The notes beneath the pieces were generated by a model, which searched no databases, was not told the DNA's origin, and saw only the letters and a list, made by a program, of their open reading frames with translations. A stretch of 64,000 nt of DNA from Scenedesmus sp. ARA3 (taxonomy: Eukaryota; Chlorophyta; Chlorophyceae; Sphaeropleales; Scenedesmaceae): positions 45,003-109,002 of the forward strand of contig RWJK01001800.1 of NCBI GenBank assembly GCA_004335835.1, read 5' to 3'. The translations under genes and the position numbers were made by a program. The first letter of the stretch is position 1; every line of letters begins with the position of its first letter. Shown here piece by piece: positions 48,376-57,900 of this stretch.

Positions 48376-49267
48376 CAGCACTGGTGTCATAAGCGTCAAC
48401 AGACACATTAGGCAGCAATGTGCTGTTTCAGGATAGCAGCAGCTGCCGAGTGCAAGCGCACGCCGTTGGCACACAGTTGCAGATGTGTAGAGGGCCAGCT
48501 GGTTGCTGGAAGTCACCTGCTTGCTGCTAGCTGCTGTGCTGACATGTTGCATGATATCAAGTGCTGCATTTGAGCCTGAGCTGGTGGATTGTTTGCTGCA
48601 CTTACTGCTGCATACGTCAGCCGCTGAGCTGGCAAGTCGCTGCGGCAGTACTTCTCCAGGGCTGACAGTGGGTCCAGGTCCTCCACCTGTTACATTTGTT
48701 GTTACATGAATTCAAAATGAGTTCAGTGGGCAGGGCGAGACGGGATTGTCACCATGAGCAGCAGAAAAACATAGCAGCAGCACCGGTATGTCAAACGTGG
48801 CTGAACAGCAGCATGAAAGCGCAGACATAAGAGCAAGCTTAGGATGCCAGACTTTGACTCGTCCACTGCTGTTGCTGAAACAATCCAGCAAGCACTGTGC
48901 CTGGAATCAGTACTGCTGCTGTTGCACTGCTGCTGCTGCTGCTGCTGGTGTGAAGGCCAGGCAACTGAAACTGACACGTGCGAGGTGCACAGCGACAGCT
49001 GCGTCTTACATATGAATCCGTATAACATTTGGCGAACATGCATTGTCTGAGTACTGCGGACCCATAGCTACCGTGGCAAAACGGAACACCGCTTGCAGGT
49101 CCGGTGAAGCAGGCACAGCGCACCTCGAATGCGCTGTCGTCTGCTCCAGCATAATCATCTAATATGATCTCCTCTTCTTGACCCAAAACATCGGGATTTG
49201 CGTTCTCAACCTCCTCAAGGGCCTCTCCGCTTATCGAAGCGAAGGGGCTGGACAGCGTGAAAGACAT
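39056..49267 (-). CDS. HEAT-repeat protein, probable PP4 regulatory subunit 1-like
   Basis: Predicted HEAT scaffold resembling regulatory subunits of PP4/PP2A-type phosphatases; the exact orthologue is inference. Fourteen exons (minus strand) close in frame at 1,706 residues: 49267-49124, 48686-48606, 48342-48210, 47950-47856, 47585-47418, 46906-46796, 46622-46553, 46178-45845, 45375-45206, 44710-43908, 43481-43281, 42612-42501, 42119-41332 and 40966-39056. The acidic N-terminus (LGQEEEIILDDYAG) is followed by DPLSALEKYCRSDLPAQRL. HEAT-like helices include LASDTHWNVRAEVPDMLINL, ALLGFPDLAAAL-type segments, and WRARMAVAQHLPAVARVL followed by DPVAAVRAAAAAQVGPLLL. Three exons are swollen by poly-Gln, poly-Ala and poly-Ser tracts. 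Exon 14 alone encodes 636 residues, mostly low complexity, ending AVKDLAAV. Introns carry many truncated exon copies. It shares an upstream region with the dephospho-CoA kinase gene. Confidence 0.65.
42613..42985 (-). repeat. Three decoy copies of a HEAT exon start, with embedded CAG tracts
   Basis: Copies of the exon 12 start (peptide ELLAPVLSVMLYD) plus the preceding acceptor start near 42731, 42850 and 42974, upstream of the true start at 42612. Spacings are about 119, 119 and 124 bp. Each unit carries its own (AGC)n tract of 30-45 bp, so the microsatellite was copied with the exon edge or was present before duplication. Confidence 0.95.
45376..45600 (-). repeat. Two decoy copies of a HEAT exon start
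   Basis: The start of exon 9 (CEAADKLCRDASHLVKVP) is repeated upstream of the true acceptor, near 45425-45465 and 45540-45598. A tail copy of the same exon (PPLLALLASTAKPP) lies downstream near 44948-45003. Confidence 0.85.
47142..47260 (-). repeat. Decoy copy of a HEAT exon end
   Basis: A second copy of the exon 5 end (LVWAVQRLARLPQELATEG, then ALAALRLITEV) lies in the following intron, about 270 bp downstream of the true one. Identity over the shared peptide is nearly complete. Confidence 0.85.
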
Positions 49268-49872
49268 CGTAGCAATGTCTGACGCAGTTTCGAGACAGTG
49301 TTGAGGACTACTGTCTACGTGCCATACGGTGCAGCGAGCCAAGGCAGAACCAAAATCAAGGGTTGTTTCATTATGTTGTCCTGCAAGATGTGAAGCACGT
49401 AAATCTACCAAAAACACACATTTACGCTGGCTGGTGCGTAGCCAAGCCCTCCAGGGCCTCCTTCAGCACTGCAGGCCTGAACATACACATCACATGACAG
49501 GGGGGCGTCATGGCGCGGTTCACTGCTGACACATCTAGTGATGCTCACAACAGCACAGCCTTCAGCTCAGCCAGTATTTGAAGACCCTTTGTCATGAGCT
49601 CTTCACAGCAACAATCCGTTCTGAACTGACCCCAAGAGGAACTTGCTGCTTTGGCATTGTATGTAATGCTGGCCCTGCCAACTGCCACCCAGCCCTGCTC
49701 ACGCGCACACGCCACCCACACTCCCCACAATTGCATCCCCACCTGTCGCCTTTCTTACAACACTAAGCTTCAGCTTCAGTTGCACAACAGCTCAGCAGCA
49801 CTTCAGCAGCGGCAGCAGAGGCAGCAACAGCAGGCGCATTCACTGCAGCGCGCATCAGCAGCACCAGCAGGC
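49268..49872. promoter_or_regulatory. Shared upstream region of divergent HEAT and CoaE genes
   Basis: The 605 bp between the two start codons must hold both 5' leaders and promoters if the chosen starts are right. No TATA box or named element stands out. A frame upstream of and in phase with the CoaE start is open from 49651, so part of it may be coding (a targeting extension). Confidence 0.4.
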
Positions 49873-52078
49873 ATGGAAAGCAGCACCAGTAGCAGCAGCA
49901 TCAAGCAGCTGCCATTCCTATGTGGCCTTACTGGATCGATAGGAATGGGCAAGAGTACGGTGTCTGCCTTCTTTAAGCAGCAGGTGTGTGGGCAACTGTT
50001 CTTGCTGCTTGCATTCACAAAGTGCAGTGCAGCACTCAATGTCGCACGGTTGCAGCGCATATGTCAGAGGTTGCTGCATCCACAAGAGGGTATGGGTGTG
50101 ATGCAGCAACAGTTCATAGCAGCCAGCAGCTGCAGCACAGAGCTGGTAGTCATGCATGTCATGTCACAGACAGCAACATGCTTGCGCTGTTGCACGGTGC
50201 CAGGCTGCCCACTGCCGCCACTGCAGTTGCTGGCCTCACATACTGCCTCAACCTGTCAACTGCTGCTATGTGTGCGCATGCAAGGCGTGCTTGTGCTGTA
50301 TGCAGATGAGAAAGTGCACACATCCCTGTTGCCACTCCAGCCACTGGCCTCACACATAACCTCAACCTGTCAACTGCCGCTGCTGTGTGCTTGCAGGGCG
50401 TGCCAGTGTTATGTGCAGATGAAATGGTGCACAAGCTGTACTCGGCAGGCGGCGCAGCAGTAACACCCGTGGGTGCTGCCTTCCCATCTGCAGTGGTGGA
50501 TGGAGCCATTGATAGAGCAGCACTCAGCAAGTGTGTGGTGGGAAATGAGGCTGCGATGAAGCAGCTGGAAGGCATTGTGCACCCATTGGTGGAGCAGGAG
50601 CGCAAGCAGTTTATTGCAGAGGTGGGCGGGACTTCTCAGCTCTAACACTGAGGTTGTGCAGCAGAGCAGGGCGTGCCAAGTTCAGTCAGGAGGTGCGTGA
50701 TAGTGTGCTGCAGCAGCTGTTGCCGAAGTGTGGTTCCTGAGCATATGGCTGTACGCTGTTCTGTCTGCATTGAGGGAACAGTGTGTGGTGGGGGATGAGG
50801 CTGCCATGAAGCAGCTGGAAGGCATTGTGCATCCCCTGGTGGAGCAGGAGCGCAAGCATTTCATTCAGGAGGTGAGTGATTGTGCGCTGCACAACAGCTC
50901 GTGAGACATGAAAATGCCGAGATCGTTCAACGAACGCGTGGCAGTGAAGGTGCACTGCAGCAGTCTGACTTGTGCGTAGTGCATGGGCATTTGGTTGCTA
51001 AGTCCAGATGTTGTCCAGCAGCTCATCTGTTGCTGCAGCTTGCAGTGTGCAGCATGTGCTTTGCCGCATCTGTGCAGCTGGCATGTGTGGAGTTTAGGAC
51101 AGCTGCAGTCTACAGTGCAAGCTTGCAACCTGCTCCCCTGCAAGCACTGTTGAGTGTGATGATGAGCGGCTTCTTGCAGTGGGTAGACCATGGCCAGATG
51201 AGGGGCTGTGGTACAACGGGTAACAATGGCATGCTCTGTTGTGGAGTGGCAATGCTGTCAACATGTAGCTGCCCTTTGCCCCGAGGTGCTCTGTTGCGGT
51301 TCATCAGAATAAGCATCAACATAGTTCAGGCAACCAACGGCCTGCAGCCTGTGCTGAGTGCTTGCCCGCTAACCTAACGCACGCCATCCTGTGATCACCG
51401 ACCTGCTGCCGCGGCTGGCGCTTCATATGCTGCAGCATGCGGCCGCCGGCAGCCCGCTGCTGCTGTTTGACATCCCGCTGCTGTTCGAAACACAAGCGCA
51501 GCAAGGCCTGGATGCAGTGGCGGTGGTCAGCGCGCCTGCTGAGCAGCAGCGGCAGCGAGTGATGGCACGGCCCGGCATGACAGCGGACAAGCTGGAGGCC
51601 ATTCTCGCCCGGCAGGTGCGGCTTTTTGTTTAAATTTCGAGTTTTGAAGTGGAGCGTTTCAGATCATGAGCCCGACAAGCAGGGCTCATTCTCTGTCGCT
51701 GTCACAAAAACACTGGGCCAGCACTATCCTATGACCTGTATGCGCTGGCATTTGGGGTGATGTGCTGGAGATGCGTTGAGCTGGCAGTGTGCTGATGATG
51801 GCGTTGCAGTGCAGCTGGCGGTGCAGCACAGAAAAGCTGGTGGCTTGCAGGACGACACCTGCTGAAAAGGGGCTTGACACCTGCTGCTGCTGCTACTGCT
51901 GCTGCTGCTGCTGCTGCAGGTACCTGATGCAGAGAAGCGCCGGCTGGCAGACTTTGTGCTGGACACAGGCTGCAGCATGCAGCAGACAGAGCAGCAGGTG
52001 CTGCAGCTCATAGCAGCGCTGCAGGGCAGGCAAGGCACAGCTGCAGCACGAGCGCTAGGCAGAGCAGCGGAGCAGTGA
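49873..52078 (+). CDS. coaE: Dephospho-CoA kinase
   Basis: Catalyses the last step of CoA synthesis, ATP-dependent phosphorylation of the dephospho-CoA 3'-hydroxyl. Exons: 49873-49983, 50397-50621, 51436-51615 and 51920-52078, giving 224 residues, close to the family norm. The Walker A motif is at residues 21-28 (GSIGMGKS). ADEMVHKLY matches the conserved AD..vh.ly segment. [14 protein letters not shown] and [12 protein letters not shown] follow in the usual order. Exon 3 was started at CTGCAG|CATGCG because this gives the normal spacing between HPLV and DIPLLFE. The frame upstream of the chosen ATG is open to 49651, so an N-terminal targeting extension is possible. Introns contain a copy of the exon 2 start (near 50285, 112 bp upstream) and of its end (near 50784-50871). 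Confidence 0.92.
50285..50330 (+). repeat. Decoy copy of the CoaE exon 2 start
   Basis: A copy of the first 45 or so bases of exon 2 (peptide [12 protein letters not shown] against [12 protein letters not shown]) lies 112 bp upstream of the true exon. Flanking intron sequence (tcaacctgtcaactgc) is also repeated. Confidence 0.9.
50784..50871 (+). repeat. Decoy copy of the CoaE exon 2 end
   Basis: The end of exon 2 ([19 protein letters not shown], then a GTGAGT donor) is repeated 250 bp downstream of the true donor. If spliced from this copy's own donor, the family core would be duplicated, so it is most likely unused. Confidence 0.9.
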
Positions 52079-52578
52079 GCTCTGCAGAGCTGAGGGTGGC
52101 TGTCGTAGCATCAGCGCAGCACCTTGTGTGTGAGTGATGGCGCCATGGCCAGCTGCTGCAGCATGTAGGGTTTGCAGCACCAGCAGGCGTTGTAGTGCCA
52201 ACAAGCTGCTGTAGGCCGGCCATTAAGGCTGTTGATGGATGCTTCTGAGGCAGCTGAGCAGGTGTGACGTGCACGGGCTGGGACCTGCTGATTTTCGGTG
52301 CTCGCTTCCGTCTTTGAACTTCAAGCAGCAGCTGAGCTGTCAGTGTGACGTGTTACTCCATTTGAGTGAGGCGAACGTTAGGCCCACACTTAGCCTGCTG
52401 GTCGACTGACAAAGGGATTTGCAATGTTTCTGTGTGCAAAAGTTGAGCTGCTGCTGCACAGCGTATCCGCTGTGGCCTCGGCGTTGTGCCGAGACGGCTC
52501 CGCTGTTGATCGCTGCTAGTGTGAGGACGCTTTTGTACTGCTAATAAACCATTTACTATACCTGACCCTTCCTTGAAC
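52079..52578. other. CoaE 3' flank and promoter of the next gene
   Basis: No coding motif, repeat or RNA gene was seen. Confidence 0.4.
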
Positions 52579-53374
52579 ATGGCCGCCCTTCAGATGCCCC
52601 TGCGCATGAACGGGCCACATAGGGCTCTTGGAAAGCAGCAGGTGCTGGCTTTCTCGCGTTGCAGCGGACCAACAGTGCCACGGCGCTCGGTAGTTGCTTA
52701 CGGAGGACCGGACATTATCACTTCTGGTGAGGATCGCGTGCATGTGCTGTTACTGCTGCAGCTGCTGCTGTTGCATGCCCGCACAGTCAGCAGCAGGTAT
52801 CAGGCGTGCAGCTGATAGCGCCAGATCCAAATTGAAGTCTACTAAAGATGTAACAAGCTTGAATATCTCATGCAGCAAAGCGGCCGAAGCAGATGGCAGA
52901 GAGGGCAGTGCACGTTGGGAGCAAAGCATGTGCACCTGTGCCCAGCATCTAGCTGCACAGCACACTGTTGGATTTCAGCTAGGGGCGTTAATTCAGTTCA
53001 ATTTGTTAGCTGAGGTACGCTGTACAGTGGCAGCAGCATCATGGCGCAAGCTATGGCAGGTATCACCTGGCAGGGTTGACTTCAAACAGCAGACTGTAAA
53101 CATCCCCGTGAACGCCGCTGTGAACTTTCTGCATCTCCTTCACTGTCCTGCAGGCGAGGAGGAGGCAGCGGACCCCTTCGCCTGATCCAATACCACCAAC
53201 AGCCCTTGAAACATTGCCGTAAATGTTGCTATGAACTTTGTGCATCTCCTGCACTGTCCTGCAGGCGAAGAGGAGGCAGCGGACCCCTTTGCCTGGAAGA
53301 TCAAGAAGTCTTGGAAGGCCAGCGATGGCAGCAACCACGTGGGGTCAACTCTGGCAGGCATGGCGCCCAGGTGA
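52579..53374 (+). CDS. Small, probably plastid-targeted protein of unknown function
   Basis: Two exons, 52579-52726 and 53265-53374, give 85 residues. The N-terminal 40 residues are basic and rich in Ala, Ser, Pro and Arg without acidic residues until GGPDIITS, which suits a chloroplast transit peptide. The mature part is GEEEAADPFAWKIKKSWKAS plus a short tail to the stop at 53372. I do not recognise the family. A copy of the exon 2 start lies 111 bp upstream (53154) and would end after EEAADPFA with a TGA, so alternative acceptor use would give a shorter product. The final CCCAG|GTGACG could also be a donor, so a further exon is possible. Confidence 0.45.
53154..53184 (+). repeat. Upstream copy of a small gene's second exon
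   Basis: A 30-bp match to the true exon 2 start, with its own CCTGCAG acceptor, 111 bp upstream. The copy runs into TGA immediately after the shared sequence. The preceding 40 bp or so (gaacgccgctgtgaactttc type) is also repeated. Confidence 0.9.
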
Positions 53375-53777
53375 CGGCAGGAATCAGCAGCTTGAACTGG
53401 CAGTGGCATGCGGTGTGGGCAGTGGTTCTTACTGTTTTCAGGCACAGCAAAGCATGACAGCAGCAGGCGTGGCGCCCAGCTGGCTGCAGGATCAGAGGCA
53501 ATGCAGCGACATCCCTGCAGCGTGGCTGTGTTGCTGCTAGCGGCTAAGGCACGACAAATCAGATGATGGAATGGTTTGGCGGCGGCAGCAGCATGTGCGT
53601 CAGGCTCATTTGCACAGTAAAGTGTACAGTGAAGCAGTGAGTGCAGAGCTACCAGCGCCGCTCAGTGTTGGCAGTCAAACACTGTGTTCCAGGCATCACT
53701 TTGACTGCCAACACTGAGCGGCGCTGGTAGCTCTGCACTCACTGCTTCACTGTACACTGTACACTGTTCTGTGCACA
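53375..53777. other. Spacer with a long perfect hairpin
   Basis: It holds the 3' flank of the small gene and the leader or promoter of RNase J. A partial third copy of the small gene's exon edge (ggcgtggcgcccag) is visible near 53467-53481. The 53621-53758 inverted repeat is listed separately. Confidence 0.5.
53621..53758. repeat. Perfect 59-bp inverted repeat, 20-nt loop
   Basis: The left arm 53621-53679 is the exact reverse complement of the right arm 53700-53758; the loop is 53680-53699. All 59 pairs were checked base by base and contain no mismatch. If transcribed, it forms a very stable hairpin. It ends 19 bp before the RNase J start codon. It may be a small-RNA precursor, a regulatory hairpin in the RNase J leader, or a terminal-inverted-repeat element. 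The arms contain no open frame of interest. Confidence 0.97.
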
Positions 53778-54869
53778 ATGCGGCTGACGAGCCGCCAGGC
53801 AGCTGTGGCACTCAGCTTCACACGGACAGCTTCAAGGAGCACGGCAGTGTGTGACTGTGGTTGCTCCTTGCAGGGCTGTCTCCTGCAGGCCCTTCCCCGG
53901 GCCGCGGCTGTGGTGTGTCCTGGCAGTGACCAACGCTAGAAAACAAATCTGTGTCTCACAAACATTGCCACTGCCAACCCGTGTCTGTCATATGCAGGCC
54001 CTTCCCCGGGCCGCCGCCCTCCAGCGGCCTTCTGCGATGACCAACACGCAAATTGCAATCAGAAAGTGTCATGCCACTGAATTTACTATGTGTGCTCACT
54101 GGCTGCCGCAGGCCCTTCACCGGGCCGCCGCCCTCCAGCAGCCCGCTGTGAGGGACCAAAACCTAATTTGCTTTATAAATGTGTTGTGCCACTAAAAGTG
54201 TGTGCTGCCTGCCTCTGTGTGCCGCAGGCCCTTCTCCGGGCCGCCGCCCTCAAGCGGCCCGCCGCTGCGTGTGCTGCCGATTGGCGACCAACAAAACCAA
54301 TAAAATATGTTCCTCACAAAGCATTGTCAACACTTGTGTCCTGCAGGCCCTTCCCCGGGCCGCCGCCCTCCAGTGGCCCACCACTGCGCGTGCTGCCGAT
54401 CGGCGGGCTGGGCGAGATCGGCATGAACTGCATGCTGGTGGGGGTCAAGGACAGATACATCCTCATCGATGCGGGGCTGCTGTTCCCTGAGTGAGTCTGC
54501 AGCAGCAGCAGCAGCAGGGTCGGCTGTGTCTGTGTGCGGGTCAAGGAAACCAAATAGCCTGATTGATGCGGGGCTGCTGTTCCCAGAGTGAGTGCGCGTT
54601 CTGCAGCAGCAGCAGCAGCATGTCCGGGTGCAGTTTCAGCTGAGGGTTGCAGCAGCAGCAACATGTAAAGTGGGCGGTCGTAGAGCAGCGCCCCGCCGAT
54701 TCCTGCTGCTGGGGCGGCTGGCAGCTGCCACTGTGCAGGCTTGCTGGCCTCTGAAGGAAAGCTGGCAGCTGAGCAGCAGACTTGAGTGCCCATGTTATAC
54801 GTCTTCATTGGCTGCGTTGCATTGATTTTTGTTTGTGAGCTTCCTGTTGAAGTTGCTGCTGAAGCTTTG

Positions 54870-54901
<32 letters not shown>

Positions 54902-57900
54902 TGTTGCTCCCCAACTTTTCCTGCAGCTTCCAGGACTTTGGCATGCAGAAGATCCTGCCCGATGTGTCCTTCCTGGCGCAGTGGAGGGACAAGATCGAGG
55001 CGGTGAGCTCAGCAGCAGCAAAGAAAGGTTTTTTGCAGTCATTCCAAAGACTCTAGTAGCTACATGTGTGCTTGCAAATCAAGCCAGAAGGCTACATGTT
55101 GCACGCTTTCCGCTCAGGTGGCTGCTGCCGCAGCTGTTGTCTGCACGGTGTACATGCCGAACCCTGTTTGTGTGTGTTTTATCCCACAGGCTGAACTTGA
55201 ATTCTATACAAAAACTCACTGTGTGAACGTATAACTGGCGCCACAGGTTGTAATCACGCATGGTCACGAGGACCACATCGGTGCGCTGCCGTGGGTCATC
55301 CCTGCACTGGACCCTGCCACGCCCGTGTATGCTGGCAGCTTCGTGATGCAGCTGGTTGCGCGGCGGTTGCAGGAGTACAACCTGTACAACCCCGACAGGT
55401 GGGAAGAGGCTGTGCAGGGTTTTGGGTTTCTGTGACTCGTGTGCTCTAGGATCTAGGGTTTGTGGTTCATGGCAGGGGCAGCTGGTTGCGCGGCGGCTGC
55501 AGGAGTAAACCTGTACAATTTCAACCGATGCAGCAGTGACACAAGGCGTCAGCAAGTGGTCAGAGGTTTTATGCATGGCTGGGGCTCTGCAGCACATGTG
55601 CATGCATGGCTGTGATTGCTTCCATGCTGCCCTTTAGTGGCACAATGTAGCAGGCTGTGTCGCGCATTGTTGTGCAACAGGGCTGGCATCTATCATCAGC
55701 AAGCAACTGTGTGTTTCCATGTTCTCTCTGTTCTTTCTGCTGTTCTTCTGCCGCCAGGTTTAAGGTGATTGAGATGCTCAAGGAGTACGAGATGGGGCCT
55801 TTCCAGGTGGGCAGCAGCAGCGGCAGCAGCAACGACAAAAAAACAGCTGACAGCCGCATGAAGGCGGGTGTGTACTTCAAAACTGTGTGCGAGTGCTTCT
55901 CTGAGCAACTGGGCACGCAGCTGTGCAGTCGGCAAGTCACTTGCCTGTACACCTACTGCAGCAGCTCCAGATTACTTCAGGACTGATTGTGTCATTGTCT
56001 CTGATGCAATATCTGCTCCTTGTCGGGTAGCGTTGCGCGTGACACATTCCTTTCCCGATTGTGCTTTACTGTATATGTCTCATCGACTCTGCTGCGCCCG
56101 CTCGCCCTATGCCAGGTCACGCCGCTGCGCGTGACGCATTCCATCCCCGACTGCTGCGGGCTGATCCTGCGCAGCGAGCACGGCTCCATCGTGCACACGG
56201 GGGACTGGAAGATCGACGAGGACCCGGTGGATGGGGAGGCGTTCGACCGCACCACGTTTGACCTGCTGAGTGAGTTTGACCGGCGAGTGTGACCAATGGT
56301 TGACTGTGGTTTGACCATGGATGTGTTCTTCGCTATATGAATGTGACTGCACTCCTTTACAACAGCTCAGTGCACACGGGGGACTGAAGATCGACGAGGA
56401 CCCTGTGGACGGCGAGGCCTTTGACCGCACCACGTTTGACCTGCTGAGTGAGTTTACTGGCGAGTGTGACCAATGGTTGACTATGGTTTGACCATGGATG
56501 TGTTCTTCGCTATATGAATGTGACTGCACTCCTTTACAACAGCTCAGTGCACACTGGAGATTTGGAAGATTGACGAGGACCCTGTGGACGGCGAGGCCTT
56601 TGACCGCACCACATTTGACCTGCTGAGTGAGTTTGGTTTGCGAGTGTGACCAATGGTTGACCGTTGTTTGACCATGGATTTGTTCTTCGCTATATCAATG
56701 TGACTGCACTCCTTCACAACAGCGCAATGCACACTGGAGATTGGAAGATCGACGAGGACCCTGTGGATGGCGAGGCCTTTGACCGCACCACGTTTGACCT
56801 GCTGAGTGAGTCTGACCAGCGAAGTTTGACCAAGGGTTGACCGTGGTTTGACCATGGATCTGGTTTCCGCTATATCAGTGTGACTGCACTCCCCTAAAAA
56901 CAGCTCAGTGCACACCGGGGAATGGAAGATCGACGAGGACCCTGTGGATGGGGAGGCCTTTGACCGCACAACGTTTGACCTGCTGAGTGAGTTTGACCAG
57001 CACAGTTTGACGGAAGTTTGACTGTGGCGCTGACTATGAGCAGTGCTGCATGGTGTGATGCCCAATGACAACGTATAGGCACCCGTCTGAAACATCAGAA
57101 CAGCCGCGTTGGTGCTCTGCTGTAACGGCTGCCTCCGTTGCTGCTGCTGCTGCTGATGCTGCCTTGGTGCTCTGCTGTAACGGCTGCCTCCATTGCTGCT
57201 GATGCTGCTGATGCTGCCTTGGTGCTCTGCTGTAACGGCTGCCTCCATTGCTGCTGCTGCTGCTGATGCTGCCTTGGTGCTCTGCTGTAACGGCTGCCTC
57301 CATTGCTGCTGATGCTGCTGATGCTGCCTTGGTGCTCTGCTGTAACGGCTGCCTCCATTGCTGCTGCTGCTGCTGATGCTGCCTTGGTGCTCTGCTGTAA
57401 CGCCTGCCTCCTTGCTGCTGCTGCTGCCTCCTTGCTGCTGCTGCTGCCAGGCAAGGAGCCTATTTCGCTGATGATGAGCGACTCCACCAACGTACTTTCA
57501 CTACTGCTGCTGCTGCTGCTATTGCCGCTGCCACCGCTGCTGCTGCTGCTGCTGCCAGGCAAGGAGCCTATCTCTCTGATGATGAGCGACTCAACCAACG
57601 TGCTGTCACTGCTGCTGCTGCTGCCGCGTCTGCTGCTGTCTCACTCTGGTCTGTCACCAGGCAAGGAGCCCATCTCTCTGATGATGAGCGACTCAACCAA
57701 CGTGCTGTCCCCGGGGCGCACGCCAGGCGAAAAGATAGTGCAGGAGAGCCTGGCCCAAAAGGTGCTGGACCACCAAGGCAAGGGGCGGGTGGTGGTAACC
57801 CAGGTGCGGTCAGTGGGTGAGTGAGTGAGTGAGTGAGTGAGTGACTACCCAGGCAGCTCTGCAGCTCCTAGGCTACGAGGGCGTGTGTGGCCAGGGGCGG

